From Sipunculus nudus (lineage: Eukaryota; Annelida; Sipuncula; Golfingiida; Sipunculidae): DNA of 64,000 nucleotides. Below are positions 12,950 to 24,001 of the stretch, piece after piece. The notes under the pieces are model-generated. The model was not told the origin of the DNA. It worked only from the letters and a program-made list of their open reading frames with translations, and did no database searches. Both the position numbers and the translations under genes were made by a program. Where the stretch lies: the NCBI GenBank assembly GCA_026874595.1, contig CM049322.1, positions 51,985,386 to 52,049,385 on the forward strand, in the 5' to 3' direction. Numbering within the stretch: position 1 is the stretch's first letter; each line of letters opens with the position of its first letter.

Positions 12950-13115
12950 CTTCAGACCCAGTTTGATAAGAGGGCGACAGGCGGAATCCTTGGCTTTGCT
13001 ACCAATTGTTACCAAGCTGGTGGCACTATACAGCTCTTCATAGTTAAGATTATATGTCATGAAAATTATAGTATTTTATGCGCCAGCCTTTCTGGGTTGA
13101 TCGTACTTTAATTGC
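12950..13115. repeat. Further diverged relic of the duplicated unit
   Basis: CCCAGTTTGATAAGAGGGCG and the following bases match 1321-1445 (CCCAGTTTGATAAGCGGTCG), ending with GCCAGCCTT. It continues the relic at 11625-12420 after the palindromic insertion. From 13116 to about 13430 I see nothing recognisable. Confidence 0.6.
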
Positions 13116-13431
13116 TTCTCAACATTTTGCCAATTTACCCAAAGTGCATTAGCTTTTAGGTGTAAATAAAACACATGGAGGTGACCTTGTTGTCTGTTTT
13201 TTTATGTCTGGTGGGGCGATTTTTGGAATCTGTTGCCTATATATTGTACAGCGAACAGTAACCGTTCCGTATAGAATCATCCAAATTCATATCGCGAACG
13301 CAACCGTGTAAGAGGAATCGTGGCTTAATGCTCCAAGCCCACTTGTGGGATTATCTTTATTTAACAGACGCCGGGCATCGGAATAGTCCCATTTCACATT
13401 TCCTCATGTCTAGGGGCCGTAAAAGATGGGT

Positions 13432-13620
13432 TAAAGCCTTCAAATCGGTTGTTGTGGCTAAAAAGGGAGGGGTCCCAGTAGCAGATCCAGAGAGGGATCA
13501 GATCCCCCCCCCCCTTCTTTTGACCCAACTTAACCTTTTTGTATGAGTTTCCAACCAAATCTGGGGACCCTGACCCCCTCCCTTTTTGAGCAGATGCACT
13601 GTTTTAAGGTTTTCTTTTAA
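13432..13620. repeat. Repeat with GGATCCAG / poly(C) core
   Basis: Contains AGATCCAGAGAGGGATC followed by a run of C, then CTGACCCCCTCCC. It resembles the inner part of the GGCGGATCCA family at 45098-45298 and 27130. Ends are not defined. Confidence 0.3.
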
Positions 13621-13760
13621 GGCGGTTTCACACCGGATCAGTCCGAACGAATTTTATGTTTGAACGAAATTTTGCTGTGCAAACGAAAAAAATAAAATCT
13701 TTTATTTTATATTGGTGCATAAACACGTATTTATCCGAACGAAGCTATCCGAATGAGAGA
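13621..13760. mobile_element. Left end of a GGCGGTTTCACACCGG repeat family
   Basis: Begins AAGGCGGTTTCACACCGGAT and continues with several CCGAACGA / GAACGAA words, exactly as at 22373-22505. The matching right end (complement, CATCCGGTGTGAAACCGC) is seen only at 26326. This copy therefore has either lost its right end or has it at the truncated block 22044-22290. Confidence 0.6.
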
Positions 13761-13904
13761 AGAAACAAGTGGCTCATGGGCCATGACGCTCGCTAATTTT
13801 GATTGCATGGATGCTCATGTTTTTTTTTTTATTAATGTTATATATTGTCTGTGAGAATAGCCTATGGCTATTGTTACAAAGTTTAAAAAATTGACATAAA
13901 ATAA

Positions 13905-15125
13905 GAATTTCAGGATTCATAGGGGACCTGCCAAGGACCCCTCTGGATTTAACTATAGAGGGTTCCAAGGAAAATAGATATAATTTGTACCTTGTCTGTC
14001 AGGGTGCTCAAAGTCATGTTTCTGGTCCATAGCTAGCATAATATAGGTCACCATGATCCAATTTCAGGTTTCCAAGGAGAACTGCCAAGGATTTCTCTGA
14101 ATGTCATTTTAGAAGAGTCTAGGGCTAAAGGAGACAATTTGTGCTTTGTCTGCCTGGGTGCTCAAAACCATTTTTCAGCCCATAGGTCACACAATATAGG
14201 TCACCATGACCTGATTTCAGGTTTCCAAGGACACTGGCCAAGGACGTCTCAGAATTTTACATTAGAAGATTCAAGGCCTAACAGATACAATGTGTGCCCA
14301 TCTGACATTCAGGAGGCTCAAAAACAGTTTTTGTCTTGTAGGTTACAAAATGTAAGTCACCATGACCTAATTTCAGGTTTTCAAGGAGATTTGCCTAGGG
14401 CCTCCCAGGAATGGTGTAAGAAGATTCTAGGCTAAACAGATACGATTTGCCACCATCTGACATTCAGGGTGTTCATGCGACATTTTTTTTCCTGTAGGTC
14501 ACAGAATATAGGTCACAGTTACCTAATTTCAGGTTTCTAAGGACATTTGCTTAGGAACTTCCTTAATATAATGTAGGAGGATTCTAGGCATAATGGATAC
14601 TATTTGTGCCCGATCTGACTGTCTGAGTGCTCACAATCATGTATTCGGGCCATACTTCACAAAATATAGGTCACCATGGTCTAACTTCAGGTTTCCAAGA
14701 AGATTTGCTGATAGAACTCCCAGGATATTGTGTTAGAAGATTCTAGGCCTCACAGATACGATTTTCCCCCATCTGACATTCAGCTAGCTCATATGACATA
14801 GTTTCACTATAGGTCGCAGAATATAGGTCACAGTGACCTAGTTTCGGGCATCCAAGGACATTTGCCTAGGATCTCCCAAAATGTCAGGTTCAGAGGTTAA
14901 TTTCTATGTCAAATGGATACAATTTGTGCCCCGTCTTACTGTCTGGATGCTCAAAATAATGTTTTCGGCCATAGGTCACAGAATTAGGTCATCATGAAGT
15001 TCAGGCTTCCAAAGAGATTTGCCTTAAAACTCACAGAATGTTCAGTAGGGAGATTGTAGGCCTCACATATACGATTTGTCCCCGTCTGACATTAAGGGTG
15101 CTCGAAATCATGTTTTTGGCCTGTA
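13905..15125. repeat. 156-bp satellite with ERE-like palindromes, left part
   Basis: About eight units of 155-158 bp, marked by ATAGGTCACCATGACCTAAT, TTTCAGGTTTCCAAGGA, TTCTAGGCCT and CATCTGACATTCAGG. Two unit types alternate: type A with CTCACAGATACGATTTG-like text and type B with AATGGATACAATTTGTGCC. The higher-order period is therefore about 312 bp. Perfect AGGTCA-N3-TGACCT palindromes are at 14198-14212 and 14825-14839; others differ by one or two bases. The array is interrupted at 15126 by a transposon and resumes at 20702. No gene. Confidence 0.9.
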
Positions 15126-15306
15126 CACTGTTAAAAATTGCCGTAAAATAACGGCGCATAAGACTGTAAATTTACGCCGCTTTGCAATGTAGACGCTCTT
15201 GTGCGTTGAATAACGCGCAAATGCAACGTCAAATGATGAGCGTCTGTGAAAATGGTGTGACACGTGTGTAAAGCAGACGGTACAGATGAAGTAAACCGCG
15301 CGTCAT

Positions 15307-15440
15307 GTGATCAGCGGGGCTACTCATGACGTCAACATCCTGGATCTTTTGACTATACGGCGGGAAGAGAAGCCATTTTTGTCCGTCCGCTGGCTGCTGA
15401 AAAGTCACAGAAGTTACCCAGCATCTTCATTGGTAAAATG
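15307..15440 (+). other. Possible 5' exon region inside the transposon
   Basis: A GC-richer stretch just inside the left end (ACGGCGGGAAGAGAAGCC, TCCGTCCGCTGGCTGCTG) runs to a weak donor, TTGGTAAAA. It could be the start of the transcript that would include the exon-like segments downstream. This is a guess from composition and position only. Confidence 0.2.
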
Positions 15441-16124
15441 TTCTTCTTTAATATGTAGCCATAAATCTGTATACTGTGTTAGTTGTTATTTTAATACTGT
15501 GTAATAGTGTACGTTGGTAATGGTATAGTGGTACGAGGCTAGTCTCGTTCATGTGTTCCCTCAGTGTTTGGGGGGGGGGGGGGGGGGCGATTGTCACTGG
15601 CAGAGGTAGATTGAGTTGGTAATATATATTATGTAGGCTATATATGTGTATATATATTATATATATACACATTTTATAATGTGTGACATTTGTGTGATGT
15701 TTATATTATATATTAATTAATTGCAGGTTTTATGTTTCCATTAAATGTCAACTCTAAACCATGTTTAGATTATTAGATAACCTTATATTTCAGTTAACTC
15801 AGAAATGGAAACAAAGTCAAGTTTTCTAATTATTAATATATTACATGTCCAATATATAAAAGTAATTGTTACTTGCTCAATATCAGTGTTGGGGATGATT
15901 ACATTGACCAATCCCCCCTTGTTAAAAAAGTGGGGGGGGGGGGATATATAACCCCCATTCCCTGCATTGATGCCAATGTTTATCATTAATGATTAAGTCT
16001 TTTTTAGTTTCAGGGAATTGCCAATTAGGAAAAAGGAAGCAACCCCCCCCCCCCCGGACCCACAAACACACACACCTGGCCATGTCTGGGTATATATCAT
16101 GCATGAATGGTATAAATATACATG

Positions 16125-16162
<38 letters not shown>

Positions 16163-16550
16163 TTATATATATATCTCCCTTAAAGGTGAAATATTGGTAA
16201 AGGCACCACTGAAAACAGTTTTGAATTATTTATTTACTGGATTTTAAATGAGGCCTTGAATAAGGTTTTCCCACTTACATGTCAACCAGAGAAATTAAGA
16301 TATCAAAGTCCCTTTATTTTTTTTTAATATTTTTAACAGATACTTAAACAGAGAGTTAACACAGACCAAACAAATAATTAACAGCTTTGAGACAATTTCC
16401 TAAATTTCTTAACATGCTTTAGAAGAAAAAAAACATACCATGCTGGCCAAAGTGCTAACATTTTAGCCAGTCTTTTTGAGAGAGAGAGAGAGGGAGAGAG
16501 CCTAAAATTAAGGCTGCTAAGGCACAGCCAAATACTGTTTATGTTTTCAG

Positions 16551-16643
16551 AAAATGGTCAAGCATTTCCATCAGTGTGGCAAATTCAAAGAAGATTTGGA
16601 TACCATCATGGCAACTTTCCTATTTCTTAAGAATAGGAATTAT
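16551..16643 (+). other. Exon-like segment in the transposon
   Basis: Acceptor ATGTTTTCAG and donor GTAAGT frame a 93-base segment that is open throughout in phase 0: 31 codons starting KMVKHFHQCGKFKEDLDT. Not recognised. It may be part of a transposon-encoded or captured protein. Confidence 0.35.
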
Positions 16644-17557
16644 GTAAGTTTAAACATCACATAATAATATACTGCCTTTTTAGCTCAGCTGACTGTAAGT
16701 CATTTGAGCTACAGGGAAGACACCATCTCTGTCACTGTCGTTCACTGATACCAGTACTAAAGTTGGTATTGAACTTTTGTTGGAAAACATAGCTGGAAAT
16801 TTTCCAGAGACCCCCCCCCCCCCCCCAACTCTGTTGTACAGGGTTGCAATTTCCATTCATAATGTGGGTTGGATGGGGTTTTTGACACCCCCTCACTCAC
16901 ATATAGGCCTTTGTAATGGGGTATACCACATCTCATCCATCAGTATGCATCAGACTGAGCGCATTTATACTTGTACTAAGATTCAAAATTGGTAGAACTT
17001 GCTTTATACATGTACTTGTCACACCTTAAAAAATAATAACTTTTCAAATAATAGTCAAGTTCATCATCAGGGAACCCGAAAAGATTACGCAGGTTTGCAT
17101 TATACCTGTAGCCCTTGTTATATTATAATAGCTAGTATATGTAAATGCAATTACAAATGTTACATCATTTTGTAATATAAAGGCTGTACTGCATATATAT
17201 TGCTTCCTATTTATAAATCCTCGTACACATGTGATGCTGTTTTTGCACGTTTCTGTTTATACACTGAGTAAAAACATTTGTTCACCCAATATTTACCATT
17301 TTTATATGCAATATAGCACTTTTGTTTATTAATTTATATACCTGCACTTACTTTGTAAATATTATTAATATGCCTGGTGCTGAGATTCTCTTTCGTTAGT
17401 TACATGTTTATCAGTTCTGTTTTTATATACTCCTAGAATTTGTTCTACTTGTGCAGGTGTTCAGAGAGCCATATATGCATCAATGATTAGAGGAAAGATG
17501 ACGTAAATGTTCCACGCCTTACCAAACTTAGAGCTGTGAACAAAGTACAAATGCAAG

Positions 17558-17639
17558 ATGTGCCAGGTGCACAACTACACTGGCAAGCAGTTGCAGGGTA
17601 AATTCCTAGCAGAGAACATTGCAGAAAAGGTACACCAAG
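17558..17639 (+). other. Exon-like segment with possible zinc-binding motif
   Basis: Open frame with MCQVHNYTGKQLQGKFLAEN, ending at donor G|GTAAGT in phase 1. In the same frame upstream the text reads KYKCK, giving a CxxC pair, but TGA at 17537-17539 blocks further extension. The next segment (18571-18651) begins in the matching phase. Unknown protein. Confidence 0.3.
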
Positions 17640-18497
17640 GTAAGTTTGAATTTTATCATATTTTCTTTTGTAAAGTCCATGGCAATTTGAATAAGCTGAT
17701 GAGTTTAATAATCTGTGAAACAAGTATCTTACATATTGAACATTAGCAGTAATGCTGACCTAAATTCGCCTGCCTGTTTCTCATTCTTTCCATTCATTTT
17801 TATTCTAATAAACTTTTTGGCTTGCTGCTTGATGGAGCTGAGCCACACTAACCTGACCATCTCTAACCTTACAGTGTCATTTGTCAAACCTGCTGATTAT
17901 TGGCTATTTTTTTTAATTTTTTGCAGTTTGGAACATGTTTACTCCCTATAAAACATTGCAGATATTCTGGTTATCAAATATTCATAATATAATTATTTAC
18001 AGTTACAATAAATAAATCCAGGCCCATAGCCTTACTGTTAATTACTTCATATTTACACATACTTTCATTTGTACCTTTAAAAATACATTGTCAGGTCTAT
18101 TGTCTGTAGAAATCATTCTGGAAAAGGACATTTCATAATTAAATCATCAAATCATGTATTTTTTTCCATAACCTTTCATATACGATCAGGTATGCACATT
18201 CAAAAGAAGTCTCTTTATTCCAATGAAATATTCTAACTCTCTTATAGATTTTAGAAAGATGGGCACTTAACAGGAAACAGTATTAATGTTATCCTTATGC
18301 AGTGAATAAGTATTAACAAGTATAGTCTTGACCTTTCAGTGTGATGTACATGCTAGGCTTAATTTACTCTGTCAATATTTATTTATCTATACAACAGATT
18401 TTATGTTAATAATATGGCACATAAAATGAAAAAAAAATGATTATTAATCGATCAACTTTCATTCACTGAGTATGATATTAAAACTGATTCATATCAC

Positions 18498-18500
<3 letters not shown>

Positions 18501-18539
<39 letters not shown>
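18501..18539. repeat. (TA)n microsatellite
   Basis: Pure TA tract inside the transposon. A similar tract lies at 16127-16158. Confidence 0.9.
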
Positions 18540-18542
<3 letters not shown>

Positions 18543-18570
18543 TGCATTGTCTGTGTATTTGTACTTGCAG

Positions 18571-18651
18571 AAGCAAAGCTCCTTTTTACAGGATACTGCC
18601 TTCACTGTTTGGAGAATGCAAGGATAATATGGGATAGCAGATGGAGGAGAG
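18571..18651 (+). other. Exon-like segment, CLHC motif
   Basis: Acceptor GTACTTGCAG and donor GTAATT. In the phase carried over from 17639 it is fully open (AKLLFTGYCLHCLENARIIW and on to RRG). It joins in phase to 19099, where NEISNTCECSRLGL and a stop at about 19140 would end the protein. The spaced cysteines (CLHC, CEC) suggest metal binding, but the family is not recognised. Confidence 0.35.
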
Positions 18652-19098
18652 GTAATTCTTTCAAAACTATTATATTTGTGTTAATATATTCAGCAAGTAT
18701 TAAAGATAGTTTTAACCTTTTTTTAAAGTAAATACATATATAAAGAAAAAATGTTGAAATTGTTAATTTTTTGTGGAGATAGCACAAAATCTTGGCCAGT
18801 TATTGTCTGTAATGTAAATGTAAAGATATATTTGATATAATAATGTATAATTATTTTCACTTCTAAAGGTTCCAATTGACCATAAGAAAACTATTTTTGT
18901 AGTTATTGTTTAAATTTTGTGAAGAAAGAACAAAAGTTTATTTTCTGTAATGAAAATTGATAGAGCGTCAGAATTTGAAAAAAATCTAAAAAAAATATAA
19001 AATTAAAGGGATAATTGCACTGAACTATATTCTTGAATATTTCTCTCATGTTTCTTACATTTACAATCTCTCTTTTCTGTTTATTATTTTGTATGCAG

Positions 19099-19299
19099 GG
19101 AATGAGATCTCCAACACCTGTGAATGTTCAAGATTGGGACTGTAACATCACTGTAACATATGGTGGATGGCCAGAAACTGTCAACCCATGCAAGTTATTT
19201 CTACTTCCACTGGAGGCTTGCTATGCGTCATTTTGGATATTTACCCTGGAGTATCCCAAGGGACTTAAAAGACCTTCAGGTTTCTTGATTTTGGGGTAA
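19099..19299 (+). other. Last exon-like segment, two competing frames
   Basis: Acceptor TTTTGTATGCAG. In the phase dictated by 18571-18651 there is a stop at about 19140. In phase 0 the segment is open for 66 codons (GMRSPTPVNVQDWDCNITV and on to RPSGFLILG). Both read like protein, so the splice partner is unresolved. An AATAAA at 20043 could serve as the polyadenylation signal. Confidence 0.3.
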
Positions 19300-20399
19300 T
19301 TGAATGCACCTCTAACTGCCCTCCCACTGTCAATAGAGCTGGTTGGCAGATTTAATGTTTTAATGCTGCATTTTCCTCTATAATATATCAACAATATAAG
19401 AAATATCAGTTAACGACTATTTCACTTTTTATATTCTTGTGTTTAAGTACCTTAATTAAATCAGGTAATTATCTTATTATTTTTATGAAAAAACGTTTAC
19501 ATTTGCACCCTTGTTAAAGTGTAGGCATTCTCTTCAACCCCCTCCAGTTCGAATTTAATTGATGCAAAAATCATTTATTTACCAAGGACCTTTATTTTGG
19601 AATTCATTATCAGAAGCTTCACACAAAGTAGATGCCTTTACTGTAGAAAGATTTGGTGACATATAAGTTAAATCCATTTCAATTGTTTGACTTGTGTTCT
19701 GACCATCTTTTACTTTTAAGATACACTATAAATTTATTGAAGCACTTTTATCTTTTTTTCAAAGATACATTATAAATAGATTTGGGTCCCATTTTTTCAA
19801 AGATCAGCAACCTTAATGAGATAACACACAGCATTCATAATAGTAATCATAATAATATTGCACTAATTGCCAAATTTTATATGTTTAGTTGGAGACGATT
19901 TAACTGCCATGCAGTGTGGTCAAAATGTTTAAATATGTTTGCTTCCTAATGATGCCTTTTGGAAGATCAGTATAATCTGAATAACTATATACATTAAGTA
20001 CACGTGTTATACATGTTGATGATCTGTTGAATATTTCATACAATAAAGAAGTGGTGTGATATTATGTGTGAGCTTGCATTTTTAATGCCATTTCCCAAAT
20101 TAGCCAAGATGCATTTCCCTCTGTGGATATCCTGATTTGATTTTCGGGACACTTGACTGTCAAACAGAAAGTTACAACTCTATCATCATAAGGAGGTCTG
20201 ACTTCGTTCGTAATATTTTTACTGGTAAACTCTAAAAAACATGTTATGAGAAACTTGAAGTACACAGATATAAATAAAGGGTTCGTCCGGAGTGACAAGA
20301 CAGAAACGTTTCGAGAAAGATTATGGAAACCTGTAACAGTGTATAGCTCCAAGTGCAAAGCACTGTTATTTATCATAAAGTAACAATGTTTTGTTATTC

Positions 20400-20690
20400 T
20401 ACATATCAAAGCACCGTGAAATAACGGTGCAATGCCCTAATTCCAGTTGAAAACACTGTTTATTCACGTCTCTTAGCAATGTAAAATAACGGCATATTGT
20501 CCCGTAAAATAACAGATGCCCGTTATTTCCCGTGGCTAAGCACCGTTTATTTACGTACCAAAGCGCTGTAAAATTACGGTGCAATGCGACGTTATTTAAC
20601 GCACTGCGTTATTTCTTTGCACGTAAAATAACGGTGCATTGCACTGTCAACTTTGCTGCCAGTGCAAAGCACCGTTATTTAACGTGCAAC
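20400..20690. repeat. Subterminal palindrome array of the CACTG transposon
   Basis: At least eight copies, in both orientations, of a word like GCACCGTTATTTAACGT / ACGTAAAATAACGGTGC, spaced by 15-35 bases, just inside the right terminal repeat. A shorter version (CGTAAAATAACGG, TAAATTTACG) lies inside the left end at 15140-15220. Confidence 0.8.
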
Positions 20691-20701
20691 TTTTAACAGT
20701 G

Positions 20702-21930
20702 TAGGTAACAAAATATAGGTCTCCATGACCTAATTTCAGGTTTCCAAGTAGGTTTTCCTAGAATCTCCTTAAATGTCACGTTGGAGGATTCTAAGCCTAA
20801 TCGATTCAATTTGTGTCCCGTCTGACTGCCTGATGCTAGAAAACCTTGTTTTTGGCCAGAAGGTCATAAAATATAGGTCACGGTGTCCTAATTTCAGGTT
20901 TTCAAGGAGATTTGCTGAGCAACTCCCAGAATATTGTGTTAGAAGATTCTAGGCCTCACAGATACGATTTTTCCCCATCTGACATTCAGGGTGCTCATAT
21001 GATATCTTTTCACTATAGGTCGCAGAATATAGGTCACAGAAACCTAGTTTCGGGTGTCCAAGGACATTTGCCTAGGATCTCTCAAAATGTCAGGTTAGAG
21101 GTTTCTACGCCTAATGGATACTATTGGTGCCCCGTCTGACTGTCTGGGTGCTCAAAATCATGTTTTTGGCCCTTATGTCACAAAATTAGGTCATTATGAC
21201 CTAATTTCAGGTTTCCAAGGTGATTTGCCTTGAAAGTCCCAGGATATTGAGTTGAAGATCCCAGGCCTCACAAATACAATTTGTCCCAATCTGTGATTCA
21301 GGGTGCTCAAAATCATGTTTTCGGTCTGTAGGTCATAAAATATAGGTCACCATGACCTAATTTCAGGTTCCCAAGTAGATTTGCCTAGGACATCCCTAAA
21401 TGTCAAGTTGGAGGAGTCTAGGCCAAATCGATTCAATTTGTGTCCCGTCTGACTGTCTGATGCTAAAAAACCTTGTTTCCGTCCGAAGGTCATAAAATAT
21501 CGGTCACTGTGACCTAATTTCAGGTTTACAAGAGATTTGCCAATTAAACTCCCAGGATATTGTGTTGGAAGATTCTAGGCCTCACAGATACGATTGGTCC
21601 CCATCTGACGTTCAGAGTGCTCATATGACATCTTTTCCCTAAAGGTCCCAGAATATAGGTCACAATGACCTAGTTTCAGGTTCCAAAGGACATTTGCCTA
21701 GGATCACCCAAAAAGTCAGGTGAGAGGTTTCTAGGCCTAATGGATACAATGTGTGCCCCGTCTGACCGTCTGGATGCTCGAAATCATGTTTTCGGCCCGT
21801 AGGTCACAAAATATAGGTCACATTGACCTAATTTCGGGTTTCCAAGGAGATTTGCCCAGGACCTCCCTGGATGTACAGTTAGAAGTTTCTAGGTCTAATG
21901 GTTACAATTTGTGCCCTGTTAAATTATTAT
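20702..21930. repeat. 156-bp satellite with ERE-like palindromes, right part
   Basis: Continuation of the array at 13905-15125, again about eight units with alternating types. AGGTCA-N3-TGACCT palindromes occur at 21188-21202, 21344-21358, 21657-21671 and 21815-21829, and at 21501-21515 with only the first base changed. The N3 spacers differ (tta, cca, caa, cat, ctg), whereas the arms are kept. Removing the transposon and one TA restores the unit sequence CCTGTAGGT. Confidence 0.9.
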
Positions 21931-22043
21931 AAAGGCATACATGTAAAAATGGGAGTCTGGGTCCAGTCAGAGGTAAATATCTGTCACATGTGAACTCATG
22001 ACCAAAACTGGTTTACCTAGCAAGGCCCATTTTTTTCATTTAT

Positions 22044-22126
22044 ACAGTTAGTACGCCCAGAGATAAACGTTATTATTAAATACAAATCAATGAAAAAATC
22101 AATTCCAAGTTCAGAAATGTTCGACA

Positions 22127-22187
<61 letters not shown>

Positions 22188-22290
22188 GGCCAATAAAGCC
22201 TTAATTTATTGTAGTACATCCGATATATTGCTCATATATAGCTGTCCAATACGAATTTCGGAGACGAAAATTCATCGGTCGGAAACATTC
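22044..22290. repeat. Truncated right part of the GGCGGTTTCACACC family
   Basis: AGTACGCCCAGAGATAAA, TTCAGAAATGTTCGACATC, CATCCGATATATTGCT and TTTCGGAGACGAAAATTC all recur in the same order at 23467-23508 and 26036-26200. This copy lacks the last 120 or so bases and the inverted terminal repeat, and carries (CT)n and (CA)n at 22127-22184. Confidence 0.6.
22127..22184. repeat. (CT)n-(CA)n compound microsatellite
   Basis: TC dinucleotides to 22145, followed by CA dinucleotides. Confidence 0.95.
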
Positions 22291-24001
22291 ACGTTACGTG
22301 ACGGCTATTCCTGAGTCTCTACCCAGAGGTCAAAGGTCGATTGTAGAGTGGGTCGGAAACGAAAATAATCGTTAAGGCGGTTTCACACCGGATGCGTACG
22401 AACGAATTTTACGTCCGAACGAAAATTTGCTGTACGAACGAAAAAATAATTTTATGTTGGTGCATACTCACCTAATCCGAACGATGCTATCCGAACGAAA
22501 AAAAAATAGAACATGTTCCATTTTTTGTCGTTCGCATCGGACAAGAATGACTTTTTTTCACCTTCAACACAAAAGAGCTGGAATATTTTTAACCAGACTG
22601 GTTCATTTATACGTTACCTATTTGATATACATGTAATACTGTACAACATAGAAGTGTTATTTCCTTGTCCACTATTTTAAAATTGTGTGATAAAAATATA
22701 TAAAAAACAGGGATTATTTTTATTTTAATCAAATTTATTTGATTTTTAACAGATATTTATGACCTTTTTTTTAGCTCCAAGGTTTTTTCACTTAAACCAG
22801 ACTTCTTTTTATATAATCTGTAAATTTCCTTGGAAGGGGGATTATATTTTTATCTAAAGGGATTTCAATTGCCGCTAAGCCACTTATTTTAATTTACAGA
22901 ACAGACTTTTAAACCAGGTTGAGATGTAATTTTTCAGGGTAAATTCTAATTCTTAATATATTATTTGCAATATATTAAAGTTATTCTCCGAAAGGGGTGA
23001 GGGATGCTTTCATTGATCATTCCCCCCCCCCCCCCCTTATATTGACGCCCCTGAATATAAGTCAGCTGTGTAAGCGATATGAACACAAATTAGCGACATT
23101 ATCCAGGACAAGCTGTTCATTACCAATAAAAATCCGCGGTAAATATAGAAAAAAATCATGGAACAATAACATTTTTCATTTTTGTTTTGTATTATTATCA
23201 TAGTATTATTTTTAGTTCAACGTTTTGCATTTAAACAAAAATTTCATAGCTGTGCGCAGACTGTTCAAAACCATATTGGCAGATTTGAAAATGAAATATA
23301 AATCAAACTTAACTAGTGGTTCAAACTTTAATTTAAATTGAAATGCAGCAGTTATACAGTGGCATCCGTTCTCTTGAAACAAGAGGTTGCGCAATTATTT
23401 TTAAATTCATGTTGAAATGGCAATTTTGGTCGAGTGAGTGGTAAATATTATTTTCAATTATACAGTCAGTACACTCAGAGATAAAAACTTTATTATTAAT
23501 AATTAATAGGGTAGGGCAGGGCAAGACGCCCACCTTAAGCGGAAACGTTTCCTGATGGTTCTGACACATCTTTAAATCATATTTTTCTTATTGTCAACAG
23601 CTTAGAAATATTACAGAAAATAAATTCTGATGAGAATTTTGGAACAATTCAGAACATTTTCGACGTAATCGAGAAAAGTTATATCTTCTTACCATGGGCG
23701 TTATACCCCAGACTTGGGGCGAAATGGCCATGGGTGAGCATGTTACCCCGCTCTCCTTATTCATTCTCGAGCTTCCGTTTTTAGATAACTACAGTGCAAA
23801 CTCATTTACCTAAAGTACTATATTTAATAAAAAAATTACAGCCCAACTTCGAACCGAATGTTATTTTAATGCTGAAATACTGAAAAATGGGTTTCCCTTT
23901 TTTTTTATGACCAATGCGTGGAAAAATATACTAATTCACACATGCCACATTCACTCGGTATTTATCACCAAAAAAAACACAAAGCCTTCATGTAGAAACG
24001 C

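Larger units (their letters stand above)
15126..20701. mobile_element. 5.6-kb DNA transposon, CACTG ends, TA target duplication
   Basis: The left end, CACTGTTAAAAATTGCCGT, is matched in reverse complement by the right end ACTTTTAACAGTG. It is inserted in a satellite unit with TA on both sides (15124-15125 and 20702-20703), and other units show the empty site. Close to the ends, especially 20400-20690, short palindromic words built on CCGTTATTTAACG and ACGTAAAATAACGGT are repeated. The interior holds exon-like segments listed separately, a poly(G) run, a copy of a TAGCTCAGCTGACT repeat at 16679, and microsatellites. No transposase that I can name. The superfamily is uncertain: TA duplication suggests Tc1/mariner-like or a related 2-bp-duplicating group. 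Confidence 0.8.

Noticed and set aside
20062-20409. Minus-strand frame of 115 codons at the right end of the CACTG transposon
   Set aside because: Overlaps the palindrome array, no domain or splice support; could be part of the element's protein but cannot be supported.
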